A stretch of 64,000 nucleotides of DNA from Kangiella sp. Its GTDB lineage: Bacteria > Pseudomonadota > Gammaproteobacteria > Enterobacterales > Kangiellaceae. Shown here in pieces: positions 54,532-63,897 of this stretch. A program made the position numbers and the translations under genes. Location of the stretch: contig NZ_JABURJ010000104.1 of assembly GCF_014762745.1 (NCBI RefSeq), positions 1-64,000 on the forward strand. Reading direction: 5' to 3'. The notes under the pieces were generated by a model. That model did no database searches. It had not been told where the DNA came from and saw only the letters and a list, made by a program, of their open reading frames with translations. Position 1 is the stretch's first letter, and the number at the start of each line of letters is the position of its first letter.

Positions 54532-55482
54532 ATGGCGCGCACAGGCATCTCTCAATTTGACGTTGAAAAAGCATATAAATCATTGACTTCACAGGGTGTA
54601 AATAACCCATCAATTGATGCAATACGAGCTGAGCTGGGTAACACTGGCTCCAAAACCACTATCTCAAAATACCTCAAAGACATTAAAAAGACCCGTACTA
54701 ACGGTACACTCACCGAGGTCAAAGTCTCCGACGCCATTGGGCACCTGGTAAGCCAGCTTGCTGCCAGGCTCAACGCTGAAGCGAATAAAACCATTGAAGA
54801 CATGGAGCAAGCCTTTGATAAAGAGCGTAAGTCTTGGAATCAAGAAAAGTCAGGACTTGAGGAGTCGTTAAGCCAAGCCACAGAGCAAAATAAAGCTCTA
54901 AGTGATAACATTCACTCACTACAGGCGAAGCTCAATACTGCTAGCCGTGAGAGTGAGCAACTGAACACTGAGTTGCAAGGTATTCAAAGTGACTTGAAAG
55001 AACTTACAGCCGTTTGTGGACAAAAAGATGAACGAATTATCGATCTGGAGAAGAGTCTGCAACACAGTTATGACAACTTGAGCCACTTCCGCGAATCCGC
55101 TAAAGAACAGCGTGATCAACAAGAGCGCAAGCACGCTGAAGAAGTGTCGGGATTGCGAGCAGAGCAGCGAAAGCTGGGGCAAACCATTGCCTCTCAACAG
55201 TCAGAACTCACGCAGTTGAACCGTCAGAACGCTGAGCTAATCACCGAAAAGCGGTTGTTGGCCAAGTCACAGCGCGAACTTCAAAACTCATTAAAAGCGT
55301 TAACTGAACAGGTGCAGTCAGCCAGTACTGACAGAGAGGAGCTACTAGCGCAACTTGATGCTATAACCAAAGAAAACAATGAGCTAAACACTTCCGTTGT
55401 TCAGCTAGAGCATGAGGTTGAGGAATTGAAATCGCCCGAGAAACTCGCAAAAAAACAGGAAGTAGCCAAGTCTAAAAGCTAG
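54532..55482 (+). CDS. tnpT: TnpT-like/KfrA-type DNA-binding coiled-coil protein
   Basis: A 316-residue protein. The KfrA/TnpT-type N-terminal HTH (ARTGISQFDVEKAYKSLTSQ; GNTGSKTTISKYLKDIKKTR) spans residues ~1-65. Residues ~90-300 are a long coiled coil (many Gln/Glu/Leu heptads, for example LNTELQGIQSDLKELTAVC). In Tn4651 TnpT binds rst and helps TnpS recombine. It is divergent from tnpS across the palindrome-rich gap. The short lysine-rich end (KKQEVAKSKS) is typical. Confidence 0.85.
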   Translation: MARTGISQFDVEKAYKSLTSQGVNNPSIDAIRAELGNTGSKTTISKYLKDIKKTRTNGTLTEVKVSDAIGHLVSQLAARLNAEANKTIEDMEQAFDKERKSWNQEKSGLEESLSQATEQNKALSDNIHSLQAKLNTASRESEQLNTELQGIQSDLKELTAVCGQKDERIIDLEKSLQHSYDNLSHFRESAKEQRDQQERKHAEEVSGLRAEQRKLGQTIASQQSELTQLNRQNAELITEKRLLAKSQRELQNSLKALTEQVQSASTDREELLAQLDAITKENNELNTSVVQLEHEVEELKSPEKLAKKQEVAKSKS

Positions 55483-55602
55483 CCTTTAAGCACAAAGCTG
55501 TGTAATAGTTGGTTAGTATCCACTTATCTTTTGTAAACTAACTGATAATCTGCTAGTCTACTGCCCTGCATTTATGAGAACGAGTAGAGACTCTTTTTTA
55601 CC

Positions 55603-55968
55603 GTGAACCGTCAACTTTTAACTTTCGCTCTAGCCATATTGATTGCCCTGCAATCGGTAGTTGCTGTGGCGGACGTTCATCAGTTTCATCAATCCGGTTC
55701 TGAGCATCTTACTTTTGATCACGAGCATCAAAAAGCTCACTCTTCTCCAATACCAGATGATGACAAGCGTTGGTTAGAATCAGAAAAGAGCAAAAGCTAC
55801 CAGCTTGATTGCCACCATTGTTGTCACTGTCATGGCTCATCACACCCTTTCTTTCTGGGTCGCCAAGATATCTCTGCTTCTCTTTATCAAAAGGGTGCTA
55901 TTTTAGGCAACCCTTCCCATTACCGTTCCCATATAGCCTTCCCTGATAATCCCCCTCCGATCAGTTAA
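55603..55968 (+). CDS. CzcI-like small secreted His/Cys protein
   Basis: A 121-residue protein starting with GTG at 55603 (the start is weakly supported; there is no clear ribosome site). It has a signal peptide (ALQSVVAVADVHQ), His pairs (HEHQKAHSS) and CHHCCHCHG, a compact Cys/His metal-binding cluster. Its placement 98 bases before a CzcC-type gene suggests the CzcI/DUF2946 position. It may regulate or buffer metal at the periplasmic side of the pump. Confidence 0.65.
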   Translation: MNRQLLTFALAILIALQSVVAVADVHQFHQSGSEHLTFDHEHQKAHSSPIPDDDKRWLESEKSKSYQLDCHHCCHCHGSSHPFFLGRQDISASLYQKGAILGNPSHYRSHIAFPDNPPPIS

Positions 55969-56066
55969 ATACAGTACAAATAAACTTTTATTCTGAGGTA
56001 TAGCGTTGTGCAAATGCCAACCCAGCTGTACCTGATGTACTTTGATTTTAATTGTGAGGAAATTTC

Positions 56067-57299
56067 ATGAAGAAACTATCCGTTTCTTATGCGATGTGTG
56101 CCGTTATTTATTTGCTGTCGGCTTCGGCGCAAGCGCAACCCGTTGATTGGGAGCGCTGGCTGGCATCACAGATAAAGCAGCACCCAGACATCATCGCGGC
56201 CCGCGAGCAACTGCAAGGCTCGGAAGCTACTGCGGACGCAGCGGAACAGCCACTTTACAACCCGGAGTTATCTTCTGAGCTGGAACAGGTTGGTGAAGAA
56301 AATAACTACCGTGTAGGTGTTTCTCAAACGGTTGACTGGTGGGATAGACGAGGTGCTAAACAGCAGCAGGCGGCTTTTATCCGACAAGCAGCCAAAGCCC
56401 AGTATCAGCAACAGGTTATGAGTAAGACTGCTGAGGCTCTATCAGCATTGGTTGAGTGGCGTGCCAGTAATCAAGCCGCCATTATTGCTCAGGCACAAAA
56501 AGAGCAGCTTAATGCATTATTGCAAGTGGCTGAAAAGCGCCAAAAAGCAGGGGATATAGGCACTATTGATGCTGAGCTCACCTTTCTATCTTTATCAAAA
56601 CAGCTGGCACAGGTCGCTGAGCTTGAAGTCGCTTTGCAAAAAGCCGAAAGCAGAGTGCGCGAACTTTTGCCACAGTGGACTCCTGAAAAAGGAGGCATTC
56701 CCGAAGATTTCTGGCCTTCGGAGCCAGTGTCCATTACTGACCAGGAGTTGTTACAACATCCCTATGTTGCCAGCGCTCAGGCTCGCTGGAAGTCCATCAA
56801 GGAAGAGGCCGAAGCAACCCGCCGCGCAGCCAAAGCAGAGCCGACCTTTGGAGTCAATGCTGGTCGCGACGGTGGAGAAAATACTGTCGGCCTGACCTTC
56901 TCGATTCCTTTGAATGTACGTAATGACTACAGTGCCGAAACTCGTGTGGCTAATCGTGCAGCACTAGAAGCAGAGGCCCGATTCTTGGCCGTTTATCGCA
57001 ATCTACGGTTTGACTGGCAGGCTGCACAAGCTGCCTGGAAACGTTATGACGAGCAATACCGACGCTGGCTCGAGCTGGCTCGTGGCAGAGTTGAAAATAG
57101 TGCTGACTTGTTGGAACGCCAGTGGCGAAGCGGTGATCTATCAACAACTGACTACCTGCTCGCTCTCAACCAGCGTTCGGAGAGCCTGCTGGCAGGAATC
57201 TCACTCGAAAAGCACACACAACTTGCGTTAACCGAAGTGTTGCTGCACTCCGGCCAGCTCAGAGCTGTTGCACCAACTGCGACTAAGCCACTGAATTAA
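56067..57299 (+). CDS. czcC: TolC-family channel of the second CzcCBA-type pump
   Basis: A 410-residue outer-membrane efflux protein with signal peptide (SASAQAQPVDW) and the two-fold repeat (HPDIIAAREQLQGSEATADA; TFGVNAGRDGGENTVGLTFS, IPLNVRN). The RWLELARGRVENSADLLERQW segment is typical of CzcC. It is the first gene of the pump operon, 16 bases before the adaptor. It is not closely similar by eye to the czcC-like protein at 3.8-5.1 kb. Confidence 0.9.
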   Translation: MKKLSVSYAMCAVIYLLSASAQAQPVDWERWLASQIKQHPDIIAAREQLQGSEATADAAEQPLYNPELSSELEQVGEENNYRVGVSQTVDWWDRRGAKQQQAAFIRQAAKAQYQQQVMSKTAEALSALVEWRASNQAAIIAQAQKEQLNALLQVAEKRQKAGDIGTIDAELTFLSLSKQLAQVAELEVALQKAESRVRELLPQWTPEKGGIPEDFWPSEPVSITDQELLQHPYVASAQARWKSIKEEAEATRRAAKAEPTFGVNAGRDGGENTVGLTFSIPLNVRNDYSAETRVANRAALEAEARFLAVYRNLRFDWQAAQAAWKRYDEQYRRWLELARGRVENSADLLERQWRSGDLSTTDYLLALNQRSESLLAGISLEKHTQLALTEVLLHSGQLRAVAPTATKPLN

Positions 57300-57315
57300 A
57301 GATAGGATAATGAAC

Positions 57316-58626
57316 ATGAATAGATTATTGATAGCGATGCTAAGCGCCGCAATGACTGCACCAAGCATAGGGCTTGCAGAAACGATGAGTGGTGAGGCGC
57401 ACGAACATGATAAGAGCAAGCCTGCTCAAGAGGTTATTGAGCATAAGGATGATGCGTCTCACAAGGAGCACCCATCAAATGCCACGGATGAACATGAGCG
57501 TCATGGTGATACAAAACATGGGTCTAGCGATAGTTCCCACAATGAAAGTCATGATGATGCGGGACACAGCGAAAGTAATACTGAAGAAGATGGACATGGG
57601 CATCAAGAAGAAGCTTCTGCCACTACGGCACTAAATGCTACTCAAATGACGATTGCTGATATCCAGGTTGCTCCTCTCACTGCCGAGCGCGTTGATTATG
57701 AGTTCTACGCACCAGGGGAAGTTCTTTCTAATGGATACACTAGCTACATAGTGTCACCGCGAGTAGCTTCCGTTGTATTACGTCGTCACGTAGCATTGGG
57801 CGCTCATGTCGAACAAGGTCAGCCACTGGTAACCCTGTTCAGTGAGGATGTGGCGCAGGCCCAGGCAGACTATCGCACCGCTTGGCCTGAATGGGAAAGA
57901 GTCCGCAAGCTCGGTCGCAAAACCGTTGGAGAGCAGCGTTATATCCAGGCCAAAACCAGCTGGGAGGCTGCTCGGGCAACGTTGCAGGCCTATGGGTTAG
58001 CTGAGTCAGATTTGCAGTCTCTGGCATCGCAAGATATTAAGGCATTGGGCGAATATACCCTACGTGCCGAAACCGATGGTTCTGTGTTATCTGACGACTT
58101 CGAGCAGGGGCAGCGCGTCGAAGCTGGTTCTCCTCTGATCAAGCTGGCCAATGAGAAGCAGCTCTGGGTCGAAGCACACCTTCCAGCAGATCAGTCTATA
58201 TCACTTCCGCTCGGTACATTGGCTGACATTGTGGCTGGTGATATCCGAATTCAAGGCAAGGTATCCCAAGAAGCACATACCATAAACCCCGTTACACGAA
58301 CCCGAACAGTGCGCTTATTGGTGGACAACCTGGAGCATAGGCTGCATCCGGGACAGTTTGCAGAGGTCTTCTTCCGTTTTCGTACAGAAGAGCCGGTATT
58401 GGCTGTGCCAGAGTCAGCACTGATGCGAAATCCCGATGGAGACTGGGCAATTTTTGTAGAAGAGAGTCCAGGGCAGTTTCGCTCTCAAGAAGTTGAACTA
58501 AAGCGAGCACTAGGTTCGTTGCGTGAAATTAACGGCATTGTTCCCGGAACACGTATTGTTACCGACGGTGCCTTTTTTGTTGCTTCACAAATCGCCAAAG
58601 GCGGTTTTGATCCGCATAACCACTAA
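57316..58626 (+). CDS. czcB: CzcB-like adaptor with a long His/Asp/Ser-rich N-terminus
   Basis: A 436-residue adaptor from the ATG at 57316 (AGGA eight bases before; 57310 is the alternative). After the signal peptide comes a ~75-residue region of HEHDKSKPAQ, SHKEHPSNATDEHERHGDTK, HNESHDDAGHSES, rich in metal ligands. The barrel-sandwich (VEQGQPLVTLFSEDVAQAQA), hairpin (YRTAWPEWERVRKLGRKTVG), beta-barrel and MP domains follow. It binds divalent metal and docks to the pump downstream. Confidence 0.9.
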   Translation: MNRLLIAMLSAAMTAPSIGLAETMSGEAHEHDKSKPAQEVIEHKDDASHKEHPSNATDEHERHGDTKHGSSDSSHNESHDDAGHSESNTEEDGHGHQEEASATTALNATQMTIADIQVAPLTAERVDYEFYAPGEVLSNGYTSYIVSPRVASVVLRRHVALGAHVEQGQPLVTLFSEDVAQAQADYRTAWPEWERVRKLGRKTVGEQRYIQAKTSWEAARATLQAYGLAESDLQSLASQDIKALGEYTLRAETDGSVLSDDFEQGQRVEAGSPLIKLANEKQLWVEAHLPADQSISLPLGTLADIVAGDIRIQGKVSQEAHTINPVTRTRTVRLLVDNLEHRLHPGQFAEVFFRFRTEEPVLAVPESALMRNPDGDWAIFVEESPGQFRSQEVELKRALGSLREINGIVPGTRIVTDGAFFVASQIAKGGFDPHNH

Positions 58627-58642
58627 GCATTAAGGAGACTCT

Positions 58643-61600
58643 ATGTTTAATCGAATTGTCGATTGGGCGGTCACTAACCGTTTGCTGGTGGCGATTGCGC
58701 TCATTACACTAACGGTCAGCGCCTTTTTTATTATTCCAAGGCTGAATCTTGATGCATTTCCGGATGTTACCAACGTTCAGGTCTCGGTCAATACTGAAGC
58801 TCCTGGCTTGGCTGCTGAGGAAGTCGAGCAGCTGATAACCTATCCGATTGAAGCTGTCATGTACGCTCTGCCTGATGTAGAAGAAGTAAGGTCTATTTCA
58901 AAGACTGGCTTGTCTGGCGTTACTGTTGTGTTTAAGGAAGGCACTGATATTTACTTTGCCCGGCAACTGGTATTCGAGCGACTTCAGGCTGCCAAAGAGC
59001 TGATTCCAGAGGGCGTTGGTACACCCGAAATGGGGCCAAACACTTCTGGGCTGGGGCAAGTCTATCAGTATTTACTGGTTGCCGAACCCGGTTCGGGTTT
59101 CGATGCCATGGAGCTACGCAGCTTAAATGACTGGGTGGTCAAGTTGTTGCTTATCCCGGCCGAAGGCGTGACTGATGTGCTGTCTTTCGGCGGTGAGGTG
59201 CGTCAGTATCAGGTCGATCTGAATCCGTCAAAGCTGTTATCTTACGATCTGACCCAGGACGATATCATGGCGGCTCTGGAGCGTAACAACACCAATGTTG
59301 GCGGCTGGTATATGAACCGTGGTCAGGAGCAATTGGTGATCCGAGGTACCGGCTGGCTCGATCATGGCAAGCAAGGGCTGGAGCAGATCCGTCAAGTTCC
59401 CCTGAAAACGGTGGATGGCACCACTATCACCGTATCGGATGTAGCCAAAGTGAATCTGGGTAGCGAAATCCGCCAGGGCGCAGTGACCATGACACGCCGA
59501 ACTTCGGATGGGAAAGTTGAGACACTAGGCGAAGTCGTCTCAGGCATTGTATTAAAACGTTTAGGCGCCAATACCAAAAGCACCATTGATGGGGTTAATG
59601 CCCGTATCGAGCGTATTAATCAGGCGTTACCGGAAGGAGTTAAGTTCGAGGCTTACTATGATCAGGCCGATCTGGTGACGCAAGCGGTTGATACCGTTGT
59701 CAATGCTCTGTTACTGGCGTTTGTCTTCATTGTGGTCATTTTGGCGCTGTTCCTAATGAATTTGCGTGCTACCTTACTGGTACTGATCTCAATTCCAATT
59801 TCCATCGGTATTGCTTTGATGGTGATGGCGTGGTTTGGTCTTTCGGCAAACTTAATGTCTCTAGGCGGTATTGCCGTGGCCATTGGCATGCTCGTGGATG
59901 GCTCTGTAGTGATGGTCGAAAACATGTTCAAACATTTGACCCATCCCGATGCCACCCATGACAAAGATAGACAGACAATGGTTCAGGATGATCCAGATCC
60001 TGTTGATGCAGCTCATGATAGCCATGGGATTGCTTTACGCTTGCAAGAAGCTGGCAGAGAGGTAGCAAGACCTATATTTTTTGCGACAGCAATTATTTTA
60101 GTTGTCTTCATGCCGCTATTCAGTTTCGAAGGGGTCGAAGCCAAACTGTTCCAGCCGATGGCTATCAGTATCATGCTGTCTATGCTGTCCGCGCTGGTTG
60201 TAGCTTTAATCATAGTCCCAGCATTAGCCACCTACCTGTTTCGCAAAGGGATACGCCCGCGGGAGAGTTTCGTCTTGAAACCACTTGATAAACTCTACCG
60301 CAAGGGTTTGTCGTGGGCTATGAGCCACAGTAAGGTCGTCGTTGGTATTGCTGTAACGCTCGTGGTTGCGGCAGCTTTAGTAATACCGCGTCTGGGTACC
60401 GAGTTTGTGCCTGAACTCGAAGAAGGAACGGTCAACCTCCGGGTAACTCTCGCTCCGTCCTCCAGCCTGGATACTGCGCTTGAAGTCGCTCCAAAACTCG
60501 AAGCAATGCTGATGGAATTCCCGGAAGTCACCTATGCGTTATCACGCATTGGACGTGCCGAAATTGGCGGTGATCCAGAGCCAGTGAATAACATTGAGAT
60601 CTATATTGGTCTTAAGCCAGTGCCAGAATGGACCAGCGCCGATAATCGTTATGAACTTCAATCCCTGATGGAGCAAAAGCTGGAACAACATCCCGGATTG
60701 CTGTTCAATTTTTCACAACCAATTGCCACCCGTGTGGATGAGCTGTTATCGGGGGTTAAAGCGCAACTAGCGATAAAACTCTTTGGTAAAGATCTTGATG
60801 TGCTGGCTGAAAAAGGGCAGGCAATTGAGGCAGTGGTCAAAAAGATCGACGGTACGCGTGATGTTGCCATGGAGCAAATTGTCGGTGAAGCTCAATTGGT
60901 CGTAAAGCCCAATCGCCGCGCATTGTCTCGTTATGGACTCGACGTAGCGGATGTCATGGAAGTGGTTCGAAATGGGCTTGGCGGTGCCAGCGCTGGACAA
61001 ATCATCAATGGTAACGAACGTTATGATATCTATGTTCGGTTGGATGAACGTTTTCGCCAAGATCGCGAAACTATTGCTGACCTTCGTTTGCAGGCACCTT
61101 CAGGAGCCTGGGTTCGCCTTGGTGATGTAGCCTCTGTAAATATTGCTTCCGGCCCGCCGCAGGTTCGCCGAGATGATGTTCAGCGCAGAGTAGTCGTTCA
61201 GGCCAATGTGCAAGGGCGTGATATGGGCAGTGTGGTAGCAGATATTCGCGCAGCGATTGCTGAACAAGTTGATTTGCCAACGGGTTACTCCGTGGATATA
61301 GGTGGACAATTCGAAAATCAACAGCGAGCACAAAAGCGTCTGTCGCTGGTCGTGCCATTATCGCTGGCGCTTATTGCCTTGTTGCTTTACTTTGCCTTTG
61401 CTTCGGTTGGTCAGGCTATGCTGATCCTGGTAAATGTACCTCTAGCCGTTATTGGTGGGGTGTTCTCACTCTGGCTGTCAGGGCAGTATTTATCAGTGCC
61501 CAGCTCGGTCGGATTTATTACCCTGTTTGGCGTCGCGGTACTTAACGGTGTAGTGATGGTTGAAAGTATCAATCAGCGTATCAAGGATGGCCTACCTGTC

Positions 61601-61837
61601 AGTGAAGCCGCTTTTGATGGTGCCGTATCCAGGCTTAGACCGGTATTGATGACAGCAGTGACATCTGCGTTAGGTTTAATACCGATGTTGCTATCAAATG
61701 GCGTTGGCGCAGAGATACAAAAACCGCTTGCCAGTGTTATCGTAGGCGGGCTGATAACAGCCACATTTTTAACACTGTTTGTGTTGCCCGTTCTGTTTGC
61801 CTGGTTTTCAAAAGGTAAGTTGAAGGAGAAACACTAA
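58643..61837 (+). CDS. czcA: Heavy-metal efflux RND pump, CzcA-like (second)
   Basis: A 1064-residue twelve-helix pump. Helix 4 has GGIAVAIGMLVDGSVVMVEN (unlike the DFG form of the first pump). The inner loop carries an extra ~35-residue His/Asp segment (HLTHPDATHDKDRQ ... DAAHDSHG) near residues 435-465. The site region is SQPIATRVDELLSGVKAQLA, with no CusA-type methionine. It most likely exports divalent metal. It is not a copy of the 6.3 kb pump: the two differ at the helix 4 motif. Confidence 0.93.
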   Translation: MFNRIVDWAVTNRLLVAIALITLTVSAFFIIPRLNLDAFPDVTNVQVSVNTEAPGLAAEEVEQLITYPIEAVMYALPDVEEVRSISKTGLSGVTVVFKEGTDIYFARQLVFERLQAAKELIPEGVGTPEMGPNTSGLGQVYQYLLVAEPGSGFDAMELRSLNDWVVKLLLIPAEGVTDVLSFGGEVRQYQVDLNPSKLLSYDLTQDDIMAALERNNTNVGGWYMNRGQEQLVIRGTGWLDHGKQGLEQIRQVPLKTVDGTTITVSDVAKVNLGSEIRQGAVTMTRRTSDGKVETLGEVVSGIVLKRLGANTKSTIDGVNARIERINQALPEGVKFEAYYDQADLVTQAVDTVVNALLLAFVFIVVILALFLMNLRATLLVLISIPISIGIALMVMAWFGLSANLMSLGGIAVAIGMLVDGSVVMVENMFKHLTHPDATHDKDRQTMVQDDPDPVDAAHDSHGIALRLQEAGREVARPIFFATAIILVVFMPLFSFEGVEAKLFQPMAISIMLSMLSALVVALIIVPALATYLFRKGIRPRESFVLKPLDKLYRKGLSWAMSHSKVVVGIAVTLVVAAALVIPRLGTEFVPELEEGTVNLRVTLAPSSSLDTALEVAPKLEAMLMEFPEVTYALSRIGRAEIGGDPEPVNNIEIYIGLKPVPEWTSADNRYELQSLMEQKLEQHPGLLFNFSQPIATRVDELLSGVKAQLAIKLFGKDLDVLAEKGQAIEAVVKKIDGTRDVAMEQIVGEAQLVVKPNRRALSRYGLDVADVMEVVRNGLGGASAGQIINGNERYDIYVRLDERFRQDRETIADLRLQAPSGAWVRLGDVASVNIASGPPQVRRDDVQRRVVVQANVQGRDMGSVVADIRAAIAEQVDLPTGYSVDIGGQFENQQRAQKRLSLVVPLSLALIALLLYFAFASVGQAMLILVNVPLAVIGGVFSLWLSGQYLSVPSSVGFITLFGVAVLNGVVMVESINQRIKDGLPVSEAAFDGAVSRLRPVLMTAVTSALGLIPMLLSNGVGAEIQKPLASVIVGGLITATFLTLFVLPVLFAWFSKGKLKEKH

Positions 61838-61846
61838 CTAGCAATC

Positions 61847-61871
61847 TGCCGGCTCTATTTTGGAGTCGGCA
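61847..61871 (+). terminator. Possible weak terminator after the second czc operon
   Basis: Arms TGCCGGCT and AGTCGGCA with one mismatch around nine bases, then an AT-rich tail. Confidence 0.4.
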
Positions 61872-62013
61872 ATACTTTATAATAGCAAGATGGTTTGAAC
61901 CAACACCCCATTAATGCTGAAAGCTCGCCCATTTTCGTATCGAGGACTCTCCGCTTTAGACTATAGTGATCGGGGAGGGGGAAAGCCAATATCAAAAAAT
62001 GCAAGGTATACCT

Positions 62014-62916
62014 ATGAGCCAGAAATGTAACCGTGACTGCAAAGCAGATGCTACAGATGAAACACAAGATATTACTAACGACGACAAGTTATTAGAAGGG
62101 GCACATGTAAGCGAATACCACGTTCCTAAAATGGACTGCCCATCAGAGGAAGGCATGATCCGAATGGCACTGGACAGTCTTGAGCCAAGTGTAATCCTCG
62201 AGTTTGATACACATAAACGCATAGTTAGAGTGTTTCATCACCTTGAACTCAGGGACATGGTAGAAGACCGGATAACGTCTCTTGGGCTTGGGGCTAGATT
62301 GGAATCAACTAACGCTGTGGACAGCGAGATTATCCATAAAGCAAGGTTGACGGCACAAAATGAAGAAGCAGAGGAAGCTGGGATACTTAAAATGCTATTA
62401 GCTATTAATGCAGTGATGTTTATTACAGAGCTTGTTATCGGCTGGTGGGCACAATCGACCGGATTGATAGCTGATTCATTGGATATGTTTGCCGATGCAG
62501 CAGTGTATGGGGTGGCACTATACGCCGTTGGGCATGGCGTCCGAAAAAAACTCCGTGCAGCGCATATATCAGGATGGTTACAGATTATATTAGCTCTGGG
62601 TGTATTAACAGAAGTTGTGAGGAGACTGGTTCAAGGGAGTGAGCCTGAGTCAAACCTTATGATGGTGTTTGGCTTAATTGCCTTGGTAGCAAATGTCTGG
62701 TGCTTAATCTTAATTGCCAAAAAGCGAAATGGCGGCGCTCACATGAGAGCAAGTTGGATTTTTTCTGCTAACGATGTCATCGCCAACCTTGGTGTTATTA
62801 TTGCTGGGGGGTTGGTAGCATGGACGGGGTCGCAATACCCAGACTTAATCATTGGCTTTATCATTGGCTCAATTGTTTTAACTGGTGGTTTTCGCATATT
62901 GAAGATCAAATCCTAA
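62014..62916 (+). CDS. CDF-type cation transporter with N-terminal HMA-like domain
   Basis: A 300-residue protein from the ATG at 62014 (AAGG upstream; longer starts lack one). Residues ~30-100 look like an HMA-type domain (VSEYHVPKMDCPSEEGMIRM) with a single Cys. Then come six hydrophobic helices with DSLDMFADAAVYG and SANDVIANLGV, the CDF helix-2 and helix-5 metal-site motifs (one Asp replaced by Asn in the second). It probably exports Co/Zn-like cations. The first segment (QKCNRDCK) has two Cys. Confidence 0.82.
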   Translation: MSQKCNRDCKADATDETQDITNDDKLLEGAHVSEYHVPKMDCPSEEGMIRMALDSLEPSVILEFDTHKRIVRVFHHLELRDMVEDRITSLGLGARLESTNAVDSEIIHKARLTAQNEEAEEAGILKMLLAINAVMFITELVIGWWAQSTGLIADSLDMFADAAVYGVALYAVGHGVRKKLRAAHISGWLQIILALGVLTEVVRRLVQGSEPESNLMMVFGLIALVANVWCLILIAKKRNGGAHMRASWIFSANDVIANLGVIIAGGLVAWTGSQYPDLIIGFIIGSIVLTGGFRILKIKS

Positions 62917-62950
62917 AGTAAGAATAAAGCTCCACAAGAGGTAATCTTAA

Positions 62951-63838
62951 ATGCATGATCATTCGCACTCACATGGTTCAAATAATCGTATAGGTTGGGC
63001 ATTTTTTCTGAATGTCACCTTTACCATTATCGAGTTTATAGGAGGTATCTTAACCAATAGTACCGCCATCATGGCCGATGCAGTCCATGATCTTGGCGAC
63101 AGTTTATCCATTGGATTTGCTTGGTTCCTTAGTAAAGTTAGTGAGAAAGGTTCAAATTCAGAGTTCACCTATGGTTATCGCCGATTATCACTGCTTGGAG
63201 CTCTTATTAATGGCCTAGTCCTGATTATTGGTTCTGCATGGGTTCTGACAGAAGCTATCCCTAAACTCCTGCAACCAGAAATGCCTATGGTTGAGGGCAT
63301 GATCGCGTTAGCCGTGTTTGGGGTGCTAGTTAATGGTTTTGCGGCTTATAAATTAAGTAAAGGTAAAACTCTTAATGAGCGTATACTCAACTGGCATTTA
63401 CTGGAAGATGTACTTGGTTGGGTTGCAGTTTTAATCGTTTCCATCGTACTTCTTTTTGTTGACTGGCCCATTCTTGACCCAGCTTTGTCGTTTCTTTTCA
63501 CTCTCTATATTTTAATTAATGTTGCTAAAAACCTTTGGCACACTATAAGGTTATTTTTACAGGCAATCCCTGACAAAGAACTGTCAAAATCAGTATACAA
63601 AACCTTAATAGAACTTGAAGAAGTGGACAGTATCCATCACCTGCACTTGTGGTCATTGGATGGAGAGCATCACGTACTTACTGCTCATCTAGCTCTACAG
63701 GATGCACTATCTATGCAGCAACAGCTGGAGTTAAAAAAATCTATAGCAGAACGATTGAGTAAATTTAATTTAGAGCATACGACTATTGAGCTTGAAATGA
63801 CTGACGAGCAATGCCGCGATGCTTCTGAAGCTTTGTAA
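62951..63838 (+). CDS. czcD: Cation diffusion facilitator, CzcD-like
   Basis: A 295-residue protein: His-rich start (HDHSHSHGSNN), six helices, DAVHDLGDS (helix 2, the metal site) and HLLEDVLGW (helix 5), and the cytoplasmic C-terminal domain with HLWSLDGEHHVLTAHLAL. It exports Zn/Co/Cd-type cations out of the cytoplasm in exchange for protons. It lies 34 bases after the HMA-CDF gene in the same direction, so the two are likely one operon. Confidence 0.94.
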   Translation: MHDHSHSHGSNNRIGWAFFLNVTFTIIEFIGGILTNSTAIMADAVHDLGDSLSIGFAWFLSKVSEKGSNSEFTYGYRRLSLLGALINGLVLIIGSAWVLTEAIPKLLQPEMPMVEGMIALAVFGVLVNGFAAYKLSKGKTLNERILNWHLLEDVLGWVAVLIVSIVLLFVDWPILDPALSFLFTLYILINVAKNLWHTIRLFLQAIPDKELSKSVYKTLIELEEVDSIHHLHLWSLDGEHHVLTAHLALQDALSMQQQLELKKSIAERLSKFNLEHTTIELEMTDEQCRDASEAL

Positions 63839-63897
63839 TTGGGAGAGTACAGCTATAATTTATATTGTGGCCGCACAGTAACTGGTACCCTTGACTT

